From NCBI GenBank assembly GCA_013813075.1, contig JACCSI010000613.1:1-9363 (forward strand): a stretch of 9,363 nt of DNA, given 5' to 3'. This document shows, piece by piece, positions 1 to 6,041 of this stretch; the first letter of the stretch is position 1; every line of letters begins with the position of its first letter. The translations under genes were made by a program, and so were the position numbers. The stretch comes from Acidobacteriota bacterium. GTDB taxonomy: Bacteria > Acidobacteriota > Vicinamibacteria > Vicinamibacterales > UBA2999. A model generated the notes under the pieces. That model ran no database searches. It was not told where the DNA came from and worked only from the letters and a program-made list of their open reading frames with translations.

Positions 1-1
1 G

Positions 2-448
2 TACGGCCGAGAGCAAATGCCTTCGCGCACGGCGGAAATGCTTCGGCCGTTCTTCGGCTACGTCCAGGCTTGTACTGATCCGTCCGATCGGCTTTTCGTC
101 CCAGGCTTCGCGCCGGAGGTGCCGTACTTCGCGGCGCGTCGATTTGGCGGCGGCCACGTGACACTCTTCGGCGGCTATTATTCGTCCGATCGTGACCAAC
201 GGCGAATGGTGCGGCGGATGCTGGGGCAATCGGTCCCGCTGGCGATCGTTCCGTCAGACGGCCGCGCGGCTCTGGGATCCTTGACGATCGTCTCGGACTT
301 CGTGCAGTCGCGATACGTCACCATCGCCGACATACCGGTGGAAGGCTACGCTGAGCCCGTCCTGGTGCTGATTCGGCGCGACCTTGCCGGAGCGCCTCCG
401 CACCAGCCAACGGGATGGCCCTGCCCGTCCGCTCGCCCACTCGCGTGA
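2..448 (+). CDS. C-terminal part of a probable membrane glycosyltransferase (5' end outside window)
   Basis: The frame is open from the first bases of the window (codons start at position 2) and ends at TGA 446-448. An ATG at 17 lies in frame, but nothing marks it as a true start, so I treat this as the 3' end of a longer gene. The visible 148 residues are soluble, with no membrane segment. They include a VPGFAPEVPYF stretch, a GGHVTLFGGYYSS stretch and a later VPLAIVP strand. This pattern recalls the periplasmic tail of ArnT/PMT-like (GT39-type) multi-membrane glycosyltransferases from GC-rich soil bacteria. That is pattern memory, not an alignment. The last twenty or so residues are rich in Pro and Ala and look unstructured. 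It is followed after 16 nt by the cytidylyltransferase gene. The coding call is firm; the family call is tentative. Confidence 0.6.
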   Translation, partial: YGREQMPSRTAEMLRPFFGYVQACTDPSDRLFVPGFAPEVPYFAARRFGGGHVTLFGGYYSSDRDQRRMVRRMLGQSVPLAIVPSDGRAALGSLTIVSDFVQSRYVTIADIPVEGYAEPVLVLIRRDLAGAPPHQPTGWPCPSARPLA

Positions 449-452
449 TAAT
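447..452 (+). promoter_or_regulatory. -10-like hexamer GATAAT, possible short-leader promoter
   Basis: GATAAT differs from TATAAT at one position and overlaps the stop codon of the upstream gene. It ends 12 nt before the ATG at 465, so transcription from it would give a leader of only a few bases. No purine-rich Shine-Dalgarno sequence lies before that ATG; the spacer instead carries a run of seven C (455-461). I see no matching -35 element. This is a weak call based on position and sequence only. Confidence 0.25.
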
Positions 453-464
453 TTCCCCCCCAAC

Positions 465-914
465 ATGATTCTCTCTTTTGACGAGCTGCCGAGACACGCG
501 GGTTGCGTCGCCATGGTCGATGGTGCGTTCGACCCGCTGCACGCTGGACACATTGCGTATTTCAAAGCCGCCGCGGAACTGGGGACGCCGTTGCTGTGCA
601 ACGTGGCGTCAGATCTTTATGTGGCCACCAAGCACCCGCCGCTCCTGCCGGAGGCGCAGCGCGGGGCCGTCGTTGATGCGATCCGGTACATCGACTTCAC
701 CCACATCAACCAGTTCGATACCGAAACGATCCTGTCGCATTTGCGGCCCAAGTACTACGTGAAGGGCAAGGACTGGGATGGCCGCCTGCCCCCGCAGCAG
801 GTGGACATCTGTGGACGGCTCGGCATTGGTATCGTCTACCTCGACACCATGCACGATTCGTCGAGCCGCCTGCTGCAACGTTTCGCTGCCCAGACTCATC
901 ACGGAGCCGCATGA
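465..914 (+). CDS. RfaE2/TagD-type cytidylyltransferase (small nucleotidyltransferase)
   Basis: This 149-residue protein belongs to the HxGH nucleotidyltransferase superfamily that includes the HldE C-terminal domain (ADP-heptose), TagD (CDP-glycerol) and ethanolamine-phosphate cytidylyltransferase. Visible motifs are GAFDPLHAGH (residues 20-29), which binds the nucleotide triphosphate; YYVKGKDW near residue 100; and a DSSSRLL segment near the C-terminus matching the family's ISST/TSS-R motif. The length is normal for a stand-alone family member. I chose ATG 465 because MILSFDELP precedes the first beta strand at the usual distance; the open frame upstream (from 384) overlaps the previous gene and adds no domain. 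It should couple CTP or ATP to a phosphorylated alcohol or sugar, making an activated donor for the surface glycan, but motifs do not fix the substrate. It overlaps the methyltransferase by 4 nt (ATGA). Confidence 0.85.
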   Translation: MILSFDELPRHAGCVAMVDGAFDPLHAGHIAYFKAAAELGTPLLCNVASDLYVATKHPPLLPEAQRGAVVDAIRYIDFTHINQFDTETILSHLRPKYYVKGKDWDGRLPPQQVDICGRLGIGIVYLDTMHDSSSRLLQRFAAQTHHGAA

Positions 915-1588
915 CCCTCCCCGAATTCGAATCCGCTATTTTCGCCCAGACGCCGACGTCGTCCGATCACTACGACTCCGAGTATTTCACCGGCGAATGG
1001 CGGGCAGAAGGCAACAACTACAATCTGGAAACGCGCCGCGCGATCGAAGCCAGCAATCCGCAGTTGATTCGAGACGTCTTCCGGCCGACCAAGGCACTGG
1101 ACCTTGGCTGCGGACCGGGGGCGCTGATGCACCTGCTGTGGGAACTTGGCGTCGACGTCGAAGGCATCGACTTCGCCGAGAGCAGCAGGCAACTGGCGAC
1201 GCCGGAAGTGCGCGATCGGATCCTGATCGGCAACACCTACGAGCACCTCAAGCCGGCCAATGCGTTCGATCTCGTGATCTCACGCGAGGTTCTCGAGCAT
1301 CTGACGGTGTTTCAGGTGAAGAAAACGGTCGAAAACATGGTCCGGATGACGTCGCGGTTTGTCTACTGCACCACACGTTTTCATCCCGAGCCGCACAGCC
1401 TGATCGACTTCACGACGCAGTTCGACGTCGACCCGACGCACATCACGCTGCTCAACAAGGATTTCCTGCGGCTGATGTTCGTGATCGAAGGGTGCCGGTC
1501 GCGTCCTGATCTCGAGGCCAGGATGGACTGGGGCAACAAGGGCCGGGTGCTGGTGATGGAGAAAGTGCCGGTCAGCCTGGGCGGCTGA
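911..1588 (+). CDS. Class I SAM-dependent methyltransferase
   Basis: The 225-residue protein has the Rossmann methyltransferase signature: motif I DLGCGPG at 64-70, the acidic strand VEGIDFAE at 83-90, which binds the SAM ribose, and FDLVISREVLEHL at 119-131, typical of Methyltransf_11/23-like enzymes. The C-terminal third (CTTRFHPEP near 153-161, then DVDPTHITLLNKDF, then MDWGNKGRVLV) is not part of the minimal fold and probably shapes the acceptor site. I have a general impression of such C-termini in polysaccharide-locus methyltransferases, but I cannot name the acceptor. No signal peptide or membrane segment is seen, so it acts in the cytoplasm. The start at ATG 911 overlaps the upstream TGA (ATGA) and has GGAG at 903-906 as ribosome-binding site, which suggests translational coupling. 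A likely role is O-methylation of a sugar or a sugar-linked group. Confidence 0.88.
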   Translation: MTLPEFESAIFAQTPTSSDHYDSEYFTGEWRAEGNNYNLETRRAIEASNPQLIRDVFRPTKALDLGCGPGALMHLLWELGVDVEGIDFAESSRQLATPEVRDRILIGNTYEHLKPANAFDLVISREVLEHLTVFQVKKTVENMVRMTSRFVYCTTRFHPEPHSLIDFTTQFDVDPTHITLLNKDFLRLMFVIEGCRSRPDLEARMDWGNKGRVLVMEKVPVSLGG

Positions 1589-1598
1589 GCCGCTCGGC

Positions 1599-1604
1599 TA
1601 CAAT
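1599..1604 (+). promoter_or_regulatory. -10-like hexamer TACAAT, possible leaderless promoter
   Basis: TACAAT matches TATAAT at five of six positions and lies in a short A/T-rich island (TACAATAAATGATT) inside otherwise GC-rich sequence. It ends 10 nt before the ATG at 1615, and no Shine-Dalgarno sequence lies between. An ATG at 1607 opens only ATG-ATT-CGA-TGA and is not the gene start. The geometry fits a transcript beginning at or next to the start codon. No -35 is recognisable. Confidence 0.35.
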
Positions 1605-1614
1605 AAATGATTCG

Positions 1615-2538
1615 ATGATCGACTGCATCGCCGGATATCACCTCAATCCCTGGACCTGCGGTATCGCGAAGTTCAACCAGATCCTCGCGCGTCAGCTCGA
1701 TCTCCCGGTCGTCGGTATCCTCGAGTTGCCGGCGACGTCGCGCCGCCGGCCCCTGCTGTCGCTGAAGCTCTCTGAGTTCGAGCCCGAGCACGTTCATCTT
1801 CTCGACGACTGGGCCGCTCATCGGGTCGGGCAGTACGAGGTGTTCTTGCACGCGGTCGACGGTACGCCGGTCGAACATCGCCTGATCGCCAACGCGGCGA
1901 AAGTATTCTGCGGCAATCGGGAACTCCATGCCAATCTCGAGGGGTTGCGGCCGGACATCATCGAGTTGTTCTGTCCCGGGACCATCCTCACACCGCATCG
2001 CGTCCAGCCGACCGACCTGGAGGTGTTCACGTTCGGGATGGCGCATAAGATTCGCGTCGAGTATTACCGCAAGCTGCGCGACCTGCTCGAGGCGACCAGG
2101 CAGAGTTACAAGATTTTCGTGTCCACCGCCCTGCATGAAGGCACCAGCTTCGACGAGTCGTTCATCGTCCGTTTCGAGGAACTCCAGGAGCTCTTCAGTG
2201 GCCGCGTGTATTTCATGGGTTACCTGTCGGACACCGCGGTCTACAACCACTTGATGGATGCGACGTTCCTTGCCGCGTTTTTCGAGAAGGGGCTGCGCGC
2301 GAACAACACGACCGTTAACGCCGCCATGGAATGCGGCTGCGCGGTGCTGACCAATCTCGACGAGTACTCGCCGGTTGGGTACGACCATCTCCAGACCGTG
2401 CTGGACATCAATCAGTGCGAGCAGCTCCCCAGTGTCGACACGTTGTCGCGCATCGGGCAGGCCGCGCGCGAGATCGCCCATGGCCGTTATGGCTGGGACA
2501 GCTTGGTCGCGCAGCTCAAACCGGTCGCGCTCGCATAG
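1615..2538 (+). CDS. GT-B-fold glycosyltransferase (GT4-like), divergent active-site motif
   Basis: The 307-residue protein begins with a GT-B N-terminal pattern: GYHLNPWTCGIAKFNQILA (7-25) resembles the glycine-containing first loop of GT4 enzymes. The C-terminal half has KIFVSTALHEG (166-176), RVYFMGYLS (197-205) and an AAMECGCAVLTN segment (236-247), which matches the end of the nucleotide-sugar-binding helix and following strand. It is shorter than typical GT4 proteins of 350-400 residues. The usual E-x7-E motif is not intact: E224 is present, but the position normally holding the second Glu appears to be Ala236, with NNTTVN before it. It should transfer a sugar in the cytoplasm to a growing glycan; donor and acceptor are unknown, and a CMP-ulosonate donor is possible from context only. 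It starts at ATG 1615, which lacks a Shine-Dalgarno sequence, and is followed after 16 nt by neuB. Confidence 0.75.
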   Translation: MIDCIAGYHLNPWTCGIAKFNQILARQLDLPVVGILELPATSRRRPLLSLKLSEFEPEHVHLLDDWAAHRVGQYEVFLHAVDGTPVEHRLIANAAKVFCGNRELHANLEGLRPDIIELFCPGTILTPHRVQPTDLEVFTFGMAHKIRVEYYRKLRDLLEATRQSYKIFVSTALHEGTSFDESFIVRFEELQELFSGRVYFMGYLSDTAVYNHLMDATFLAAFFEKGLRANNTTVNAAMECGCAVLTNLDEYSPVGYDHLQTVLDINQCEQLPSVDTLSRIGQAAREIAHGRYGWDSLVAQLKPVALA

Positions 2539-2542
2539 TCAT

Positions 2543-2548
2543 CAGGAG
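2543..2548 (+). promoter_or_regulatory. Ribosome-binding site CAGGAG that sets the NeuB-family start
   Basis: CAGGAG lies 6 nt before GTG 2555. It decides the start: the frame stays open back to 2375 inside the glycosyltransferase gene, but only the GTG follows a good Shine-Dalgarno sequence and gives the N-terminus expected of the family. Confidence 0.8.
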
Positions 2549-2554
2549 CACATC

Positions 2555-3628
2555 GTGGCAAGAGTTCTCACCATCGGCTCACATACCATCAGCGACGACA
2601 CCGCGTGTTACGTAATTGCGGAGGTCGGCCACAACCATCAGGGCAAGCTCAAGACCTGCATGGATCTGTTCAAAGCCGCCAAGGAATCCGGCGCACACGC
2701 CGTCAAGCTGCAGAAGCGCCACAACCGGTCGCTGTATACCAAGGCGATGTACGACCGCCCGTACGACAACGAGAACAGCTACGGCGCCACTTACGGCGAA
2801 CACCGTGAGGCGCTCGAGTTCGGTGAGATGGAGTATCGCGAGCTGCAGCAGTATTGCACAGCGCTCGACGTCGACTTTTTCGCCACGGCGTTCGACTTCC
2901 ACAGCGCCGACTTCCTCCACAAGCTCGACATGCCGGCGTACAAGATTGCCTCGGGCGACCTGCGCAACATTCCACTGCTGCGCCACGTCGCACAGATCGG
3001 CAAGCCGATGATCGTCAGCACCGGCGGCGGCACGCTGGAGGATGTGCGCCGTGCCTACGAAACGGTGATGCAATACAACCAGCAGCTCGCCATTCTGCAA
3101 TGTACCGCCGGTTACCCGTGCGAGTACGAACTGCTGGACCTGAAGGTGATTACGACGTATCGCGAGGCCTTCCCGAGTGCGGTGATCGGTTTTTCCGGCC
3201 ACGACAACGGCATCGCGATGGCGGTGGCCGCCTTCGTGCTTGGCAGCCGCATCCTCGAGAAGCATTTCACGTTGAACCGGGCGTGGAAGGGCACGGACCA
3301 CGCGTTTTCGCTGGAGCCGGTCGGTTTGCGCAAGATGGTGCGTGACCTCGATCGCACCATGGTCGCGCTGGGCGACGGTCAGAAAAAGGTCCACCCGAGC
3401 GAGACCAGTCCGATTATGAAGATGGGCAAGAAAATTGTCGCCGCCCGCGCCCTCCCCTCGGGTCATCTTCTAGGGTTTGAGGACTTGGCGTTGAAGTCGC
3501 CGGGCGACGGGCTGCAGCCTTACGAGATGGACAATGTCATCGGTCGGTCACTGATTCAGCCCGTGAGCGAAGACGACGAGATCACGTTTCAGATGCTGAA
3601 GCCGACGTCGGAGCTCGCGCGTCTGTGA
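2555..3628 (+). CDS. neuB: NeuB-family ulosonate (sialic-acid-like) synthase with SAF domain
   Basis: This 357-residue enzyme should condense PEP with an aldose to form a 3-deoxy-2-ulosonic acid. The TIM barrel occupies about residues 15-280 and the C-terminal SAF (antifreeze-like) domain about 290-350, the normal order and length. IAEVGHNHQG (21-30) carries the catalytic Glu23; AVKLQ (49-53) and YKIASGDL (129-136) carry the lysines that bind PEP; CTAGYP follows at 183-188. His216 (GFSGH) and His237 (EKHFTL) match the two metal-binding histidines of the Neisseria enzyme. In the SAF domain the usual K-R-P-G-x-G motif reads KSPGDG (314-319): the substrate-reading arginine is replaced by serine. 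This argues against ManNAc or another 2-acetamido sugar. The start is GTG 2555 with CAGGAG upstream. Its stop overlaps the SDR start by 4 nt. Family call is secure, exact substrate unknown; the symbol is used in the family sense only. Confidence 0.93.
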   Translation: MARVLTIGSHTISDDTACYVIAEVGHNHQGKLKTCMDLFKAAKESGAHAVKLQKRHNRSLYTKAMYDRPYDNENSYGATYGEHREALEFGEMEYRELQQYCTALDVDFFATAFDFHSADFLHKLDMPAYKIASGDLRNIPLLRHVAQIGKPMIVSTGGGTLEDVRRAYETVMQYNQQLAILQCTAGYPCEYELLDLKVITTYREAFPSAVIGFSGHDNGIAMAVAAFVLGSRILEKHFTLNRAWKGTDHAFSLEPVGLRKMVRDLDRTMVALGDGQKKVHPSETSPIMKMGKKIVAARALPSGHLLGFEDLALKSPGDGLQPYEMDNVIGRSLIQPVSEDDEITFQMLKPTSELARL

Positions 3629-4437
3629 CCGCGTCGTTGCCGTTGGCGGGCGAGCTTGCCGTTGTCACCGGCGCGCTCGGCCGTCTCGGCCCGATCTGGA
3701 TTGAGGGGTTGCTCGATGCCGGTGCGCGCGTCGCCGCGCTCGACCGCCCCGGCAGCGCCGCCTCGGGACCATTCGCCGCTGTTCGCGCACGCTTCGACGA
3801 CTCGCGTCTCAAGACGTTCGAGTGCGACATCACGCAGCGTCACGACGTCACCTCGGCGCGCGATCGGGTCGTTGCCGAGATGGGTGTGCCGAAGGTGCTG
3901 GTCAACAACGCCGGCGTGGACCAGCCGCCCGATTCCGGCACCAGCCGCTTCACGATCGAAGACATGCCGGTCGAGATGTTCCGTCGCATGGTTGACGTCA
4001 ATCTCGTCGGCACGTTTCAGGTCACGCAGATTTTCGGCGCGCTGATGACCGCGCACGGCGGCGGCTCGATCGTCAACATCGGATCGCTGTATGCCTCGGT
4101 CTCGCCCGACCAGCGCTTCTATAATCACTTTCCGGGCGACCCGCCATTCCTGAAAGTGCCAGCCTACGGCGCCTCCAAGGCCGGCGTCGTCAACATGAGC
4201 AGGTACTTTGCGACCATGTGGGGCCGACAGGGCGTGCGCGTCAACACCCTGTCACCTGGTGGTGTCCTTGGTGCCCAGGACGCCGACTTCAAACGGAAGT
4301 ACAGCGAGCGCGTTCCGCTCGGCCGCCTTGCCGAAGCGGCGGACCTCAAAGGGCCACTCGTGTTTCTGGCGTCGAACGCGTCGTCGTACGTCACGGGGCA
4401 CGAGCTGCGCGTCGATGGGGGCTTCACGGCGTGGTAA
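3625..4437 (+). CDS. Short-chain dehydrogenase/reductase, PtmA-like
   Basis: The 270-residue protein has the SDR Rossmann fold. The cofactor loop reads TGALGRLG (15-22), spaced TGxxGxxG rather than the classical TGxxxGxG. An acidic residue, Asp40, ends strand 2 and suggests NAD(H) preference. NNAG is at 94-97, and the catalytic set is Ser154, Tyr181 and Lys185 (YGASK). About 14 extra residues sit between Ser154 and Tyr181 (SPDQRFYNHFPGDPPF region) compared with typical classical SDRs. Together with LSPGGVLGAQD (209-219), SSYVTGHELRVDGG and the terminal FTAW, this recalls the PtmA-type SDRs found in Campylobacter flagellin-glycan (legionaminic acid) loci and other NeuB clusters. That likeness is from memory. 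It would oxidise or reduce a sugar hydroxyl or carbonyl, probably of the NeuB precursor or product. The start is GTG 3625 in a GTGA overlap with neuB; GGAG lies at 3610-3613. Confidence 0.88.
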   Translation: MTASLPLAGELAVVTGALGRLGPIWIEGLLDAGARVAALDRPGSAASGPFAAVRARFDDSRLKTFECDITQRHDVTSARDRVVAEMGVPKVLVNNAGVDQPPDSGTSRFTIEDMPVEMFRRMVDVNLVGTFQVTQIFGALMTAHGGGSIVNIGSLYASVSPDQRFYNHFPGDPPFLKVPAYGASKAGVVNMSRYFATMWGRQGVRVNTLSPGGVLGAQDADFKRKYSERVPLGRLAEAADLKGPLVFLASNASSYVTGHELRVDGGFTAW

Positions 4438-4488
4438 GCGATAAGTGAGGCGAGCGCGCTCGTCGCATGGAGTGAACCCCGGAATTAG

Positions 4489-5961
4489 ATGATGGACCTG
4501 AAGATTCCCGCACGGCTCCCGAACCACATCAACGGCAAGGATGCCGCGGCGTCGAGCGGGGAAACATTTGCCAAGCTCGACCCGTCGATCGGCCGCGAGA
4601 TTTGCCAGGTTGCCCGTTCGCGCGCCGTCGACGTCGCGTCCGCGATTGCCGCGGCACGCGCGGCGCAACCGGCGTGGGCCGAGACGACGGTGGTCAAGCG
4701 CGGCGAGATCCTGCGAAAGATCGCGCAGTTGATGCAGGAGCACCGCGATGCGCTGGCCGCCATCGTGGCGCGCGAAACCGGAAAGTCGCTGAAGGATGCG
4801 GGCGGCGAGACCGATGCGGCGATTGAGATGGGATATTTCGTCGCTGGCGAGGGGCGTCGTTTTTATGGCCGCACCACGACCAGCGCCCTGCCGAACAAGG
4901 CCGCGATGACGGTTCGGCAGCCGCTCGGGGTCGCTGGACTCATCATCGCTGCGAATACGCCCATCGCCAATGTGGCGTGGAAGGCCTTCCCGGCGCTGCT
5001 GTGCGGCAACGCCGCAATCATGAAGGCGTCGGAGGACACCCCCGTGACGGCATGGGCGTTTGGCGTCCTCGCGAAGGAAGCGGGCCTGCCTGCTGGGGTG
5101 TACAACACGGTGCACGGCTTTGGCGAAGAGGCCGGCGCACCGCTGGTCGAGCACGACGAGGTTGCGGTCGTCAGCTTCACGGGATCGTGCGAAGTCGGAC
5201 GTTCCATTGCCGCCACCTGTGGGCGCCGCATGGCGAAAGTGTGTCTCGAGCTCGGCGGCAAGAACCCATTCATCGTTTGTGACGATGCCGACCTGGATGT
5301 CGCGATTCAATGGGCCCTGGGCTCCGCGTTCAGTAATGCCGGGCAACGCTGCGCGTCGGGGAGCCGGCTGCTCGTCTTCGAAGCGGTTTACGACGAGTTC
5401 AGATCCCGTCTCGTGCAAGCGACGCAGGCCTTGAAAGTCGGCAGCGGCGATGCCGATTTTTTTGGTGCGGTGATCAACGAAGCGCAGCTGACAGGCATGC
5501 TCGCGGCGATCGAGCGCGCTCGCTCGGCGGGCGCGGCGGTGCTGACCGGCGGACATCGGATCACCGAGGGCGGGCTCGAGGATGGTTACTTTCTCGCGCC
5601 GACCATTCTGGAGAATGTCGATCGTGACGCCGAAATCTCGCAGGCGGAGCTATTCGGACCGATCACGTGTCTCTACCGCGTCAAGGGATTCGAGGATGCG
5701 GTGTCGTTTGCGGACCAGTCGCCGTTTGGCCTGACGGCGGCGATTCATACGACCAACATCAACCGCGCCATGACCTTCATCAACCGCATCAAAGCCGGCG
5801 TCGCCAGCGTCAATGGCGGCACCTATGGGAGCGAGCCGCATCTGCCGTTTGGCGGGTTACGCCAGTCCGGCAACGGATGGCGTGAGGCCGGCACCGAGGC
5901 CCTCGACGTCTACTCCGACTGGAAAACGATCTACATCAACCACAATCCTTCGAAGTGCTGA
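4489..5961 (+). CDS. NAD(P)-dependent aldehyde dehydrogenase family protein
   Basis: At 490 residues this is a full-length, apparently intact ALDH-superfamily enzyme that oxidises an aldehyde to an acid. Visible landmarks are AANTPIANVAWK (154-165) with the oxyanion Asn156, the cofactor lysine Lys179, SFTGS (229-233) at the Rossmann loop, LELGGKNP with general base Glu254, and the nucleophile Cys288 in NAGQRCASG. The C-terminal LPFGGLRQSG motif (452-461) is also present. The family spans semialdehyde, glyceraldehyde, betaine-aldehyde and ketoglutarate-semialdehyde substrates, and motifs do not choose among them. Here it sits between an SDR and a CMP-ulosonate synthetase, so a sugar aldehyde or a small aldehyde released in the pathway is a fair guess. 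The start is ATG 4489 or the adjacent ATG 4492; GGAA at 4481-4484 is better spaced for the second. It is separated from the SDR by 51 nt holding only a 12-bp GC palindrome. Confidence 0.9.
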   Translation: MMDLKIPARLPNHINGKDAAASSGETFAKLDPSIGREICQVARSRAVDVASAIAAARAAQPAWAETTVVKRGEILRKIAQLMQEHRDALAAIVARETGKSLKDAGGETDAAIEMGYFVAGEGRRFYGRTTTSALPNKAAMTVRQPLGVAGLIIAANTPIANVAWKAFPALLCGNAAIMKASEDTPVTAWAFGVLAKEAGLPAGVYNTVHGFGEEAGAPLVEHDEVAVVSFTGSCEVGRSIAATCGRRMAKVCLELGGKNPFIVCDDADLDVAIQWALGSAFSNAGQRCASGSRLLVFEAVYDEFRSRLVQATQALKVGSGDADFFGAVINEAQLTGMLAAIERARSAGAAVLTGGHRITEGGLEDGYFLAPTILENVDRDAEISQAELFGPITCLYRVKGFEDAVSFADQSPFGLTAAIHTTNINRAMTFINRIKAGVASVNGGTYGSEPHLPFGGLRQSGNGWREAGTEALDVYSDWKTIYINHNPSKC

Positions 5962-6029
5962 GTGCGACGTGACGATTGACGCGTCTCGATCATTCCGTGC
6001 GCAGCGTCGCGCGGCGCTCACCCCAAGGC

Positions 6030-6033
6030 GGAG
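6030..6033 (+). promoter_or_regulatory. GGAG ribosome-binding site that decides the NeuA-family start
   Basis: GGAG lies 8 nt before GTG 6042. A start here gives the N-terminus MADVVALIPAR, which begins directly at the first beta strand as in other NeuA proteins. The alternative, TTG 5976, has no Shine-Dalgarno sequence and would add 22 residues of low-complexity, Arg/Ser-rich sequence. Confidence 0.65.
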
Positions 6034-6041
6034 CGCTGCTT

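Noticed and set aside
455..461. C7 homopolymer just before the cytidylyltransferase start, considered as a phase-variable tract
   Set aside because: It is short, outside the coding frame, and in GC-rich DNA a seven-base C run is not notable. Read-level length variation would be needed to reconsider it.
1581..1599. Short hairpins around the methyltransferase stop codon (5-bp stem 1581-1585/1589-1593; 4-bp stem 1588-1591/1596-1599)
   Set aside because: The stems are short and mutually exclusive, and no T-tract follows, so an intrinsic terminator is not supported.
1381..2481. 366-residue open frame on the - strand, opposite the methyltransferase and glycosyltransferase genes
   Set aside because: It runs across two real genes on the other strand, has no motif I recognise, and has shadow-like composition.
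4451..4462. Perfect 12-bp palindrome CGAGCGCGCTCG between the SDR and ALDH genes
   Set aside because: It has no loop and no T-run, so it is not a terminator. The same 12-mer occurs inside the ALDH coding sequence at 5511-5522, which points to GC-rich chance. An operator is possible but unsupported.
4252..5556. 434-residue open frame on the - strand, opposite the aldehyde dehydrogenase gene
   Set aside because: It lies almost wholly antisense to well-supported SDR and ALDH genes, is rich in Arg, and shows no recognisable domain. Long antisense frames are expected in GC-rich coding DNA.
5976..5981. TTGACG as a -35 element before neuA
   Set aside because: Sixteen to eighteen bases downstream the sequence is GC-rich (around TGCGCA), with no -10-like hexamer.
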